Source: a virus
DNA: 39,941 nt
Direction: 5' to 3' (one strand)
IMG/VR virus record: IMGVR_UViG_3300033816_000049
Span: 1 to 39,941 of that record
This document shows positions 14,374-20,941 of this stretch, piece after piece. Within the stretch, counting starts at the first letter, position 1; each line of letters starts with the position of its first letter. The position numbers and the translations under genes are program-made. The notes under the pieces are model-generated. The model saw only the letters and a list, made by a program, of their open reading frames with translations, ran no database searches and had not been told where the DNA came from.

Positions 14374-14909
14374 ACAAATCACTGAATTCTGCCTTTGTCT
14401 GCTTGGCATTGCTTGTTGCGCCATGGCCTGCAATTGCTGATGACAGCCGTAACCGCACCCAGCAGCAGCAACAAACCACTAATGTCACAACTGGCAGCAA
14501 CGTCAACACCGTAAACATTTCCACCGGAAGCGCGCCAGCGGGCTTGAGTTCCGTCTCTACCTCTAACACCAACAACTACATCGGTTACCCCGATTGGATC
14601 AATGTTGCCCCATCACAGTCCGGCGTCTCTGTTGACTCTGTGACTTGCCAAGGACCAACACTTACTGCCACAGCTTCGACACTAACCACCAACTTGTACA
14701 GCAATCAATACGGAGTACAAGGAGCTATTGGCTTCTCCGTGCCAATTGGTGGGCAAGCTGATTGCAATGCAGTACAAGCCGCAATCCGTAAGCGTGCTGT
14801 TGTTGAAAACAGCGTCAGGCTTGCCCTTGCCTGCAAACAGCTAGAGGCCAGCGGTATTCAGGTAGACGCCGAGAAGTTCCCAGACCTCGCAATCTGTGAT
14901 TCCAAATGA
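14370..14909 (+). CDS. predicted secreted protein with Gln/Thr/Asn-rich region
   Basis: A 179-residue protein with a clear signal peptide: MNK, a hydrophobic core (VCLALLVAPWP) and a cleavage site after AIA (23). The mature part starts with a QQQQQ run and a Thr/Asn/Ser-rich stretch (to about 75), then a compact region with four cysteines (VTCQ, ADCN, LACK, AICD) that could form two disulfides in the periplasm. No family is recognised with confidence. It is an exported product inside a DNA metabolism operon, coupled by ATGA overlaps to both neighbours. Confidence 0.75.
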   Translation: MNKSLNSAFVCLALLVAPWPAIADDSRNRTQQQQQTTNVTTGSNVNTVNISTGSAPAGLSSVSTSNTNNYIGYPDWINVAPSQSGVSVDSVTCQGPTLTATASTLTTNLYSNQYGVQGAIGFSVPIGGQADCNAVQAAIRKRAVVENSVRLALACKQLEASGIQVDAEKFPDLAICDSK

Positions 14910-15142
14910 ACGACCCAATCAATCCTGACCACTACAAGCAAGGCGACATCGAGTGCATTGACGCGATCAGGGCCGCACTAGGCCCTGACGGGTTCAAGGC
15001 ATACTGCAAGGGCCAAGTGATTAAGTATCTCTGGCGCGCTGAGCACAAAGGCAACCCAACGCAAGATTATTGCAAAGCCGAATGGTATTGCGATCATTTA
15101 GCGGTTGATGCTGTATTCAACGAACCACTGAATGCGTTGTAG
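14906..15142 (+). CDS. DUF3310 protein
   Basis: A 78-residue protein with the DUF3310 pattern: NPDHYKQGDIECIDAIRA, then GFKAYCKGQVIKYLWRAEHK and a KAEWYCDHL helix. DUF3310 proteins occur in many phages and are sometimes annotated as nucleotide kinases, but that activity is not established from sequence. The genes next to it (zinc-ribbon protein, dCTP deaminase) suggest a nucleotide or regulatory context. Confidence 0.88.
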   Translation: MNDPINPDHYKQGDIECIDAIRAALGPDGFKAYCKGQVIKYLWRAEHKGNPTQDYCKAEWYCDHLAVDAVFNEPLNAL

Positions 15143-15464
15143 ATCCTGCAAAAGCAAAAACACGAGGGTTACATGCACTGAGCATCAAGGCAACACAACC
15201 AAACGGTATTGCCGTTGCCTTGACTGCAAAGAGCGCTACATCACAGTTGAAACCTACTTGCACCCCATTACGGAAACGCATCCAAGGCAAATCAAGCGCG
15301 GCGAGGATAATAACCTCGCCGTTTTAACAGAACAGAACGTGCGAGACATTCGCCGCCTCGCGCAACACAACACCTACAAGTTAATCGCCCAACAGTACGG
15401 CATCCACCCATCAACGGTGTACCGCATTGTCAAGGCAAAAAGTTGGTCCCATGTAACAGATTGA
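15132..15464 (+). CDS. zinc-ribbon plus helix-turn-helix protein (NrdR-like N-terminus)
   Basis: A 110-residue protein in two parts. Residues 1-42 form a zinc ribbon (C3, C6, C29, C32; RCLDCKERYITVET) like the N-terminus of NrdR. Residues about 63-105 form a helix-turn-helix (LTEQNVRDIRRLAQ, then LIAQQYGIHPSTVYRIVK). NrdR's ATP-cone is absent, so it cannot sense nucleotides in the NrdR manner. It most likely binds DNA and could regulate phage or host nucleotide genes. Overlaps the DUF3310 gene by 11 nt. Confidence 0.75.
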   Translation: MRCRSCKSKNTRVTCTEHQGNTTKRYCRCLDCKERYITVETYLHPITETHPRQIKRGEDNNLAVLTEQNVRDIRRLAQHNTYKLIAQQYGIHPSTVYRIVKAKSWSHVTD

Positions 15465-15466
15465 TC

Positions 15467-15739
15467 ATGCCAACACAAGCAACAGTCCTGAATCCATCCG
15501 CTAGGGCAATGGCAGCCCGCAACCGGACACTCAATATCCGGGTAACGGATGAAGAGATTGCAATGGCACGGCATCTGGGCAATGGCAACGCATCGCATGG
15601 TTACCGCCTTGCAATTCGTTACATGTCCGAAAGGTCAATCCGTGGCATCCCATTAAGCACTATGCTGCGCGCTGCGGCTGAGATGGCTGCAGAGCTTGAA
15701 CGTTCACCTAAACGCGGCGCAAAGCCGACAACACGATGA
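15467..15739 (+). CDS. small basic protein, possibly ribbon-helix-helix
   Basis: A 90-residue protein. Residues about 15-55 (RNRTLNIRVTDEEIAMARHL, GYRLAIRYM) have the strand-helix-helix character of RHH-type DNA-binding proteins, and the C-terminus is basic (SPKRGAKPTTR). I chose the ATG at 15467, three nt after the upstream stop; the frame is open to 15443. It overlaps the dCTP deaminase start by 4 nt. Confidence 0.6.
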   Translation: MPTQATVLNPSARAMAARNRTLNIRVTDEEIAMARHLGNGNASHGYRLAIRYMSERSIRGIPLSTMLRAAAEMAAELERSPKRGAKPTTR

Positions 15740-16290
15740 TTCTCTGCGACACCGAGATCCATGAGCTGATTGCTAATCACGCCATGGTGCAGCATCACCA
15801 GCCTGAACTAATCAACCCAGCCAGTTTGGACCTGCGTGTTGGCAATTTAATCATGCTTGAATCGGTCACATCACACCAGATGATCCCGCTGGACATCAGC
15901 GGTTACACCGTTGAGCATCCCTACGAGCTGGTGCCAGGGCAATTCATCTTGGCGCAGACGGTAGAGGTGTTCCACATGCCGGAGGACATTGCCGGGCTGT
16001 TCTTCCTTAAGTCCAGCCGCGCACGCGAAGGCTACGAAAACCTGCACGCCGGTTACGCCGATCCAGGCTGGCATGGCAGTGCATTGACGCTGGAGCTGAA
16101 AAATGCACGGCAACTGCAGCCACTGCCGATTTACCCAGGCCTCAAGATTGGGCAGATGGTGTTTTGGCGGATGAGCAGCAAGCCTGCATTGAGCTACGCC
16201 GTGACGGGTAGCTACAACAACGACAAGTTAGTCTCGGCCAGCAAGCAATTCGCTAGCCGCTGTTCGATGCCATTCTTGGACGCTGCATGA
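15736..16290 (+). CDS. dcd: dCTP deaminase-like protein
   Basis: A 184-residue protein of the dCTP deaminase/dUTPase trimer family. Motifs: INPASLDLRVG (26-36), FFLKSSRAREGY (89-100), HAGYADPGWHGSALTLELKN (104-123) with E120 aligning with the catalytic Glu of E. coli Dcd, and PIYPGLKIGQMVFWRM (131-146). It should convert dCTP to dUTP, a step towards dTTP. The Ser-Arg at 94-95 matches the conserved substrate-binding arginine. Length is close to the usual 190 residues. Confidence 0.88.
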   Translation: MILCDTEIHELIANHAMVQHHQPELINPASLDLRVGNLIMLESVTSHQMIPLDISGYTVEHPYELVPGQFILAQTVEVFHMPEDIAGLFFLKSSRAREGYENLHAGYADPGWHGSALTLELKNARQLQPLPIYPGLKIGQMVFWRMSSKPALSYAVTGSYNNDKLVSASKQFASRCSMPFLDAA

Positions 16291-16449
16291 TTGCATCGCC
16301 TCTCGCGCCAGCCAGTGGATCTGTGATTTCTGGCTGGCTTCCTGCTCGGCTAGCAGCAGCGCATACTCCAACAACCCATTCCAATCGCCTTTGGCGTGTA
16401 GTGCTCGCAATGCGCTTGCATTGGCTGCACCGTGGAATTGTGCTTCCAT
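16228..16449 (-). CDS. possible small leftward gene inside the rightward operon
   Basis: A 73-residue frame starting MEAQFHGAANASALRALHAK, with DWNGLLEYALLLAEQEASQK and IHWLAREAMQ following. The amphipathic helical pattern looks like real protein, and the gap between dcd and the sigma factor (16291-16471) is otherwise unexplained. Its last 21 codons are antisense to the end of dcd. The competing forward frame (16287-16475) has a much less protein-like composition. No family recognised. Confidence 0.45.
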   Translation of the reverse strand: MEAQFHGAANASALRALHAKGDWNGLLEYALLLAEQEASQKSQIHWLAREAMQSCSVQEWHRTAASELLAGRD

Positions 16450-16471
16450 TGTGTGAACCAAAGGATTACCC

Positions 16472-17371
16472 ATGACTGATTCCATCAAGGACTACCTCAA
16501 CGATATTGCCAAGCAACCACTGCTTACGCCACAGCAGGAAATACAACTCGGCCGCCGTGTGGCCAAATGGAGAGAATTAAAAAACAAGACTGAACCGTTG
16601 ACGCAAGCCGAGCAGCGCGAGTACCGCAGCGGCGAACGCGCTAGGCAGCAGTTCATCCGCGCCAACCTGCAACTTGTCATTCACGTTGCGCGTAAATACG
16701 AAAAGCGCAACCGCAAGACGCTTGAGTTCATGGATCTGGTGCAGGAGGGCAATATCGGCTTAGCTCGTGCCGTTGAGTTGTTTGATTACTCAAGGGGCTA
16801 TAAGTTCAGCACCTACGCCTATTGGTGGATTCGGCAAGGCATCAGTCGGGCATTGCTTCAAAGTGATGCCATCATCCGGCTGCCGTCTGCGCTGCATGAA
16901 TTACTGTATAAAGCTAATCGTGTGTCACAGGAGCTTGGCCATAAGCTAGGCCGCACGCCATCTCTAAGTGAAGTTGCAGATGCATTAAACATCAAGCCAG
17001 CAGACTTAGCCCATGCTTTTAAGCAGTGCTATAGCGTCACCAGTTTGGATAGATCAGTACACAATGCTGACGATGCAACAATCCTAGAGTTGATTGCAGA
17101 CCCTGCTGTTTTTGATTATGAGGAAGATCAAAACATAGAACAGCTTTATGAACACATGGACAAATACTTAGATGAAATAACCAAGAAAGTGCTGATTGCT
17201 CGGATGGCTGGCGACCCACCAAGCTGGCGTGAACTAGAGAGTCAAATCGGTATCGGTCGCACCAGGCTGCAAGAGATGCATCGCCGTGGATTGAGCCGCC
17301 TTCGTATGATGATGAGACACCCGTTGGCCGATACGCCACTAGATAAATGCCGCAACCAACCATTCACCTAG
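16472..17371 (+). CDS. sigma-70 family RNA polymerase sigma factor (group 2-like)
   Basis: A 299-residue sigma factor. Region 1.2 (SIKDYLNDIAKQPLLTPQQE, 4-23), region 2 (ANLQLVIHVARKY 64-76; FMDLVQEGNIGLARAVELFD 86-105; GYKFSTYAYWWIRQGISRAL 109-128), region 3 (IRLPSALHELLYK, then LGRTPSLSEVADAL) and region 4 (about 225-285). Regions 2.3-2.4 are near consensus, so a normal -10 element should be read. Region 4.2 is divergent (RTRLQEMHRRGLSRLR), so -35 choice may differ. AAAGGA lies upstream as Shine-Dalgarno. It probably redirects host polymerase to phage promoters. Confidence 0.92.
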   Translation: MTDSIKDYLNDIAKQPLLTPQQEIQLGRRVAKWRELKNKTEPLTQAEQREYRSGERARQQFIRANLQLVIHVARKYEKRNRKTLEFMDLVQEGNIGLARAVELFDYSRGYKFSTYAYWWIRQGISRALLQSDAIIRLPSALHELLYKANRVSQELGHKLGRTPSLSEVADALNIKPADLAHAFKQCYSVTSLDRSVHNADDATILELIADPAVFDYEEDQNIEQLYEHMDKYLDEITKKVLIARMAGDPPSWRELESQIGIGRTRLQEMHRRGLSRLRMMMRHPLADTPLDKCRNQPFT

Positions 17372-17529
17372 TTGATACATATAAGGGAAAAGTATGGCGT
17401 GTTTGCTGTGCTGGAATGTGCAAAGATCACGCGCAGCAATGGCAGGCTATGGTGTTTTGGCATCAGATGAGCGCATCCACTGGCGAACCTGCTCGGCTTG
17501 ATTTAAGCAATAAAAAGGTTGCCTTGTAA
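17347..17529 (+). CDS. small Cys-containing hypothetical protein
   Basis: A 60-residue frame beginning MPQPTIHLVDTYKGKVWRV, with CCAGMCKDH and a Trp-rich helix (QQWQAMVFWHQ). It overlaps the sigma factor end by 25 nt, and its last 83 nt are antisense to the convergent HNH gene. The N-terminal 40 residues look genuinely protein-like. No family recognised. Confidence 0.45.
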   Translation: MPQPTIHLVDTYKGKVWRVCCAGMCKDHAQQWQAMVFWHQMSASTGEPARLDLSNKKVAL

Positions 17530-17764
17530 ACCATTCAATCCAATCCTCGCTGCCTTTCTTGCGATTGCAGCTTTTGCAGGCTGGCACTAGGTTTGTGGCG
17601 ACGGTGCCGCCGCCTCTGTGGCGTGGCTTGACATGATCCAAGGTATCCGCCGGAAGACAACAGTAAGCACAGCAGTGACCCCAGGCTTCAAATATCTGTT
17701 TTCTAAATAGATGCTTTGCATTGCGTTTGCTGATGAGGTTGGAATCAACAATCTGGTGATCCAC
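17447..17764 (-). CDS. HNH endonuclease
   Basis: A roughly 105-residue HNH nuclease of the classical type. The core is QIFEAWGHCCAYCCLPADTL, then DHVKPRHRGGGTVATNLVPACKSCN read in two parts: CxYC and CKSCN are the two zinc-binding Cys pairs, and DH plus N are the catalytic His and Asn. I prefer the GTG at 17764, which overlaps the upstream gene by 20 nt; an ATG at 17815 would overlap it by 71 nt. It is the last gene of the long leftward late operon. Phage HNH proteins of this type can assist packaging, but here it is far from the terminase. Confidence 0.82.
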   Translation of the reverse strand: MDHQIVDSNLISKRNAKHLFRKQIFEAWGHCCAYCCLPADTLDHVKPRHRGGGTVATNLVPACKSCNRKKGSEDWIEWFTRQPFYCLNQAEQVRQWMRSSDAKTP

Positions 17765-17930
17765 GAAGCTCGGGGATTGGTAGCACCTCAACCGCAAGGC
17801 CGAGGATGTGATCATTGGATGGCGCTAACTCAGTCAGCCGCGCCATAAAGTCATCTGATACCGTTTCCGGGTCATCGCTGTCGCTTTCAACGACAATTGT
17901 GTACTCAATCTCTAGAACGTATTGCCTCAT
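17745..17930 (-). CDS. hypothetical small acidic protein
   Basis: A 61-residue protein starting MRQYVLEIEYTIVVESDSDD, with two probable beta strands and an acidic loop, then a helix (DDFMARLTELAPS) and strand (ILGLAVEVLPI). The ATG at 17930 overlaps the metallophosphoesterase TGA by 4 nt, so translation is likely coupled. The compact beta-alpha-beta pattern may be a small accessory domain; no family recognised. Confidence 0.6.
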   Translation of the reverse strand: MRQYVLEIEYTIVVESDSDDPETVSDDFMARLTELAPSNDHILGLAVEVLPIPELRGSPDC

Positions 17931-18778
17931 ACTGTTGGCGTGCATGTAACATCAACGCCGCCACGCACTCTTGGCCTTAGTGTCATCCATATGCCGCCAA
18001 GTGATTTGGGCATCACAATGCGCTCAATTGCCCAGCCACCAGTAGCGCCAAACTCTTGCTTGTAGGTGCCAGTTTGCAAGTGCCACCGCTGCTCAACCCA
18101 TGCCTTGCCATTTTCAGCAATGCGGTAGCAGGGGTGGGCAACGATGCTGCGCTCGTGGTTGTGGCCGTTAATCATCACATCCGCGTCAGGTGCAATCTGT
18201 GCATATCGACCGCCACCCATGGTGCCTTTGGTGACGATGCCGCCCCATGCGCCGTGGTGGAAAAATAATGTGCAACGGCGTGTCTTGCCAGATTCCTGCC
18301 TAAATACAAAGCGGACAAATCCCTGGTAACCCATGTGTTCGGTTACGGCACCATCGTTGCGCATAAGCCGAACGACATTCTCCAATGGGTCGATTTCTTG
18401 GTTGTTGAGGACAGCGGTTTCGTGGTTGCCGTCGCCCATCATCAAGATCATGTCGCCATAAGGCTTCAGCAAGTCTGCTGACTCGCGGAACACTAGGTCA
18501 AAGTAGTTGCCGCCGAGGTGCTCCGGCCTGATGTCGCCCTTACTGCCACGCCTATCCTTTTTACCTTGCATCAGGCAAAGCACGTCGCCAAACATCAAAG
18601 CATGGCCACCGACAGCCTTGCACTCCTCAAGGTGCTGCAGCAGCAACTTGCGGTTACATTTTGGATTGTCTAGGTGAATATCAGATGTCAGGAGAAAAGT
18701 TGCCTCCTGCTTTGTACTGGAGTATGGTATTTTTATCTCCAAAAGCTCTGGCGATACCCTTTCAATCGTGATCGCCAT
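17927..18778 (-). CDS. calcineurin-like metallophosphoesterase
   Basis: A 283-residue protein with the full metallophosphatase set: D33-I-H35 in TSDIHLDN, GD (64-65) in MFGDVLC, GDGNHE (115-120), FFHHGAWGG (172-180, metal His) and NGHNHE (204-209). Two-metal phosphoesterases act on nucleic acids, nucleotides or phosphoproteins; the substrate cannot be read from sequence. It lacks an obvious signal peptide, so it is cytoplasmic. It lies between the endolysin and a small gene at the end of the late operon, 28 nt from the endolysin stop. Confidence 0.88.
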   Translation of the reverse strand: MAITIERVSPELLEIKIPYSSTKQEATFLLTSDIHLDNPKCNRKLLLQHLEECKAVGGHALMFGDVLCLMQGKKDRRGSKGDIRPEHLGGNYFDLVFRESADLLKPYGDMILMMGDGNHETAVLNNQEIDPLENVVRLMRNDGAVTEHMGYQGFVRFVFRQESGKTRRCTLFFHHGAWGGIVTKGTMGGGRYAQIAPDADVMINGHNHERSIVAHPCYRIAENGKAWVEQRWHLQTGTYKQEFGATGGWAIERIVMPKSLGGIWMTLRPRVRGGVDVTCTPTV

Positions 18779-18806
18779 GCCGTTGGTAGCGGCTTACACA
18801 GCGAGT

Positions 18807-19424
18807 CTAATAGTCCCAGCGCACTCGTGGCCTGCCTTTTCGGATGCCAAGATGCACAAATCCTTTAGGTGCGCCATAGCCAAGGCTGTACGGCCATTCA
18901 CGATCTACCCATGCCTGCACTTTGTTAATATCAACGCCATCAACGTAAAAGTCGACAGCGCCAACATTTGGGGCATCATATAAATGCTCACTGCCTGATG
19001 CGCCGCCAACGGCACGATTGATGGCAGCGGGCCTGTAGCCGCTGGTAATAGTGATGCGCTTACCGCCAAATGCGGTCCGCACTCGCTCTAGGAATGCTGC
19101 CAACTCAACAGCCGTGTCTACCTGATGCTGCGCCACAAAACGCCGTGCTGGCTGCCCTAAGGCAAATTCACCAAGCGTAAAGTTTTCGCTGAGGCGTGTA
19201 CTAAAGGCATCGCTTGGCTTTGCTTTGCGCGGTGACTCTTGCTTGCCCGCTTGGCTCCAGGTCTTGAACCACGGCTGGTCCCTATTAAGCGCATCAGGCG
19301 CAATCTTTAATAGCTCTGCCTCCAATTCAACGATGGCCGCCATTTGATGTGGCGTGCCATGCTTGTAATAGCGAAACAAGTCGCTGAGTTTGACGGGTGT
19401 TTTAGTCACGTTTCCATGGTGCAT
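18807..19424 (-). CDS. endolysin, peptidase M15 (D-Ala-D-Ala carboxypeptidase-like)
   Basis: A 205-residue protein. The C-terminal half (about 80-195) is a peptidase M15 domain: FTLGEF, ITITSGYRPAAINRAVGG, then SGSEHLYDAPNVGAVDFYV with Zn ligands H147 and D158, and GFVHLGIR with H191. It should cleave peptide cross-links of peptidoglycan. The N-terminal region (about 10-60; LSDLFRYYKHGTPHQMAAI, LEAELLKIAPDAL) is a helical domain without a known catalytic role, possibly wall binding. No signal peptide, so it needs a holin. A GTG at 19409 is an alternative start. Confidence 0.88.
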   Translation of the reverse strand: MHHGNVTKTPVKLSDLFRYYKHGTPHQMAAIVELEAELLKIAPDALNRDQPWFKTWSQAGKQESPRKAKPSDAFSTRLSENFTLGEFALGQPARRFVAQHQVDTAVELAAFLERVRTAFGGKRITITSGYRPAAINRAVGGASGSEHLYDAPNVGAVDFYVDGVDINKVQAWVDREWPYSLGYGAPKGFVHLGIRKGRPRVRWDY

Positions 19425-19650
19425 GGATGCTCATTGCCCCACCAAGCAACTGGCTTTCGCCTGTTTGCACGGTTTCGTCAATGGGATGCTCAACAATAAT
19501 CGGTGCGGGCGGTTCTGGCTGCGCTTCGTGCCAAGCGTCTACCTGCTGGTCAATAGACGCCAACGTTTTGTGCTCATTGATGAGCTGCTGCGCCTCAGCG
19601 TTACGCGGCTTGGTGCTGAATAATGTCAGTACCGGTGCGCTGGGCGTCAG
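19402..19650 (-). CDS. hypothetical lysis-cassette protein with probable CTG start
   Basis: An 82-codon frame filling the gap between a small membrane protein and the endolysin. It has no ATG or GTG near its 5' end. Its best start is a CTG at 19650, which overlaps the upstream TGA as CTGA, exactly where ATGA overlaps occur elsewhere here. The product opens TPSAPVLTLFSTKPRNAEAQ, continues with INEHKTLASIDQQVDAWHEA, and then has a Pro-rich section (PEPPAPIIVEHP). It overlaps the endolysin start by 23 nt. No family recognised. Confidence 0.45.
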   Translation of the reverse strand: MTPSAPVLTLFSTKPRNAEAQQLINEHKTLASIDQQVDAWHEAQPEPPAPIIVEHPIDETVQTGESQLLGGAMSIHAPWKRD

Positions 19651-19787
19651 CGCTTTCCCGGCTTGATTGCGTACAGCGCCTGCAGCACCAGTTGGATGAT
19701 GCTGTTCGACTTCAGCGGGCTGATGCCGATCAGCTCAGAAACGGCGGCAAGAACAATCCAAAAGGCAGGATGCGACAGAAATTCCAC
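19647..19787 (-). CDS. small hydrophobic protein, candidate holin component
   Basis: A 46-residue protein with a GTG start two nt after the upstream stop. It begins VEFLSHPAFWIVLAAVSELI (GTG read as Met), followed by GISPLKSNSIIQLVLQAL and a basic tail (KPGKR). One membrane segment (9-20) and one amphipathic segment are visible. Small proteins of this exact character precede endolysins in cyanosiphoviruses as far as I recall, so a role in membrane permeabilisation is plausible but unproven. It is below the usual gene-calling size limit. Confidence 0.6.
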   Translation of the reverse strand: MEFLSHPAFWIVLAAVSELIGISPLKSNSIIQLVLQALYAIKPGKR

Positions 19788-19789
19788 GG

Positions 19790-20038
19790 TCAACCGTGCG
19801 GATGTGCCTCTAGCTTACTCACGCGCTGCTCGACGGTGTTTAGCCGTTGAAACGTCTCGCGGCGGTCATCTTTGATGTCGGTATGCAGCACCTCTAATTG
19901 GGTAGCGATATGCTCCACTGCTGAAGTCAAACGGATGACAGCATCACGAGCCTCGTCGTTCCTACGACTGAAGCCCATGGCACCCATCGCGGCAACGCTG
20001 ATTGAGGCGCCAGCTACGGCGGCTAAAACTTCAATCAT
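19790..20038 (-). CDS. membrane-anchored coiled-coil protein, candidate holin or spanin-like
   Basis: An 82-residue protein with an N-terminal membrane segment (VLAAVAGASISVAAMGAMGF, about 4-23), a short basic turn (SRRNDEAR) and a long heptad-like helix (VIRLTSAVEHIATQLEVLHT, then FQRLNTVEQRVSKLEAH). This resembles small phage lysis or haemolysin XhlA-type proteins. It sits two genes ahead of the endolysin, in a typical lysis order. Direct evidence of holin activity is absent. Confidence 0.62.
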   Translation of the reverse strand: MIEVLAAVAGASISVAAMGAMGFSRRNDEARDAVIRLTSAVEHIATQLEVLHTDIKDDRRETFQRLNTVEQRVSKLEAHPHG

Positions 20039-20069
20039 GGCGCAATGGGCTGCCTCTGCAGTTTACCCG

Positions 20070-20453
20070 TCAAAGCTCGTTGATCGAGGTCAGGTCGTTG
20101 CCGGTGTAGATCAGCTCGTAGCTGGCGACGATGGTGCCACCGCTGCCGCCAGCCTTGTAATCAATCTGCGTCAGCAGGTCGCCGGTGTAAATCAGACCCA
20201 CGTAGTCGTAGGGTTCGCCGCCAGGGTATGAAACTGCCGTCAGGTTGCTGCCGGTATAAGTAAGAGTTGCGGTGGCAAATGTGGGCAGTGGTAGCTTCGG
20301 CGTGCCATAGGGTGCGCCACCGAACAGCTCTTCTAACGTGATGCGTTTGTTTTTATTGGCAGGACTGGCCTCGCTGATGTCCACCACCGGCAAGTAGTCG
20401 CCAGCCACTGGTGTGGTAAGCGCTGCTAGGTCGGAGATCTTGCGGTCGGCCAT
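20070..20453 (-). CDS. virion protein with YTG-type repeats
   Basis: A 127-residue protein. The N-terminus MADRKISDLAALTTPVAGDY, with LPVVDISE after it, is a common opening of phage tail or fibre proteins. The C-terminal half has three repeats built on the pattern YTGxxLTxI/V (LTYTGSNLTAVSY, LIYTGDLLTQIDY, LIYTGNDLTSI), spaced about 27-30 residues apart and resembling short YD-type beta repeats. It lies between the small structural genes and the lysis cassette and is probably a minor tail or fibre component. Confidence 0.65.
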   Translation of the reverse strand: MADRKISDLAALTTPVAGDYLPVVDISEASPANKNKRITLEELFGGAPYGTPKLPLPTFATATLTYTGSNLTAVSYPGGEPYDYVGLIYTGDLLTQIDYKAGGSGGTIVASYELIYTGNDLTSINEL

Positions 20454-20477
20454 GGCTTGTACTGGGGATGTAAAAAC

Positions 20478-20615
20478 TTAGCGGCCTTGCCCGCGAGTTT
20501 TCTTGCGGCCACGGCGACGAGGCCTTGAGTTTTGGCCCTGCCCAATGCTGGTGGTTTTCGGTGGCCCTGGCCGGTGGTCGATGCGGCCGGTGCCGACTTT
20601 GGCTTTGACTGCCAT
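20478..20615 (-). CDS. small highly basic phage protein
   Basis: A 45-residue protein starting MAVKAKVGTGRIDHRPGPPK and ending in an Arg/Lys/Gly-rich tail (RPRRRGRKKTRGQGR). I recognise the VGTGRIDHRP(G/A)PPKTT pattern from small conserved phage proteins near tail fibre genes; function unknown. The ATG overlaps the upstream TGA by one base (TGATG). Too short for standard size cut-offs. Confidence 0.6.
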   Translation of the reverse strand: MAVKAKVGTGRIDHRPGPPKTTSIGQGQNSRPRRRGRKKTRGQGR

Positions 20616-20938
20616 CAGTCGAGCGCCAGCAGAATGCGCAGTTCTTCAACGGTTAAGCCGGCAGCAGCAAGTTTTTGCTCGGGTGTGCGCGGCAAGGACG
20701 GTTCCAAGATGGCTGGAGGTTCTGGATCCGTAGTAATTTCAGGTTCAGGTTCAGGGATGGGCTGCGTTTCCCACGCTTTGCCAGTCCATACCGCTTGCTC
20801 ATGATCGGCTACTGCTGGCGGTGCAGTGTTAGTTGCTTTAGCGGGAATCAGCCACACACCAGGCTCTAGTGGCGATTCGTCTGCCACGCCTTGCCCTAGG
20901 TATTCGCCGGTTTCGGGGTGATAATGAAAAATTTTCAT
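20615..20938 (-). CDS. tail-associated protein, possibly fibre assembly-like
   Basis: A 107-residue protein beginning MKIFHYHPETGEYLGQGVAD. It has LEPGVWLIPAKAT and an AVWTGKAWE motif, then a Pro/Glu-rich linker (PIPEPEPEITTDPEPP) and a short helix. The YHPETGEYLGxGxAxxSPLEPGxWLIPAxAT layout is found in small proteins next to tail fibres, often annotated as tail fibre assembly or phage tail proteins. It begins 3 nt after the collar fibre stop. Confidence 0.7.
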   Translation of the reverse strand: MKIFHYHPETGEYLGQGVADESPLEPGVWLIPAKATNTAPPAVADHEQAVWTGKAWETQPIPEPEPEITTDPEPPAILEPSLPRTPEQKLAAAGLTVEELRILLALD

Positions 20939-20941
20939 GGC

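Noticed and set aside
16287-16475. Forward 62-codon frame between dcd and the sigma factor
   Set aside because: Composition is not protein-like compared with the leftward frame over the same bases, and it has no ribosome site.
17037-17363. Leftward 108-codon frame within the sigma factor
   Set aside because: Fully antisense to a well-supported sigma factor gene and without recognisable pattern.
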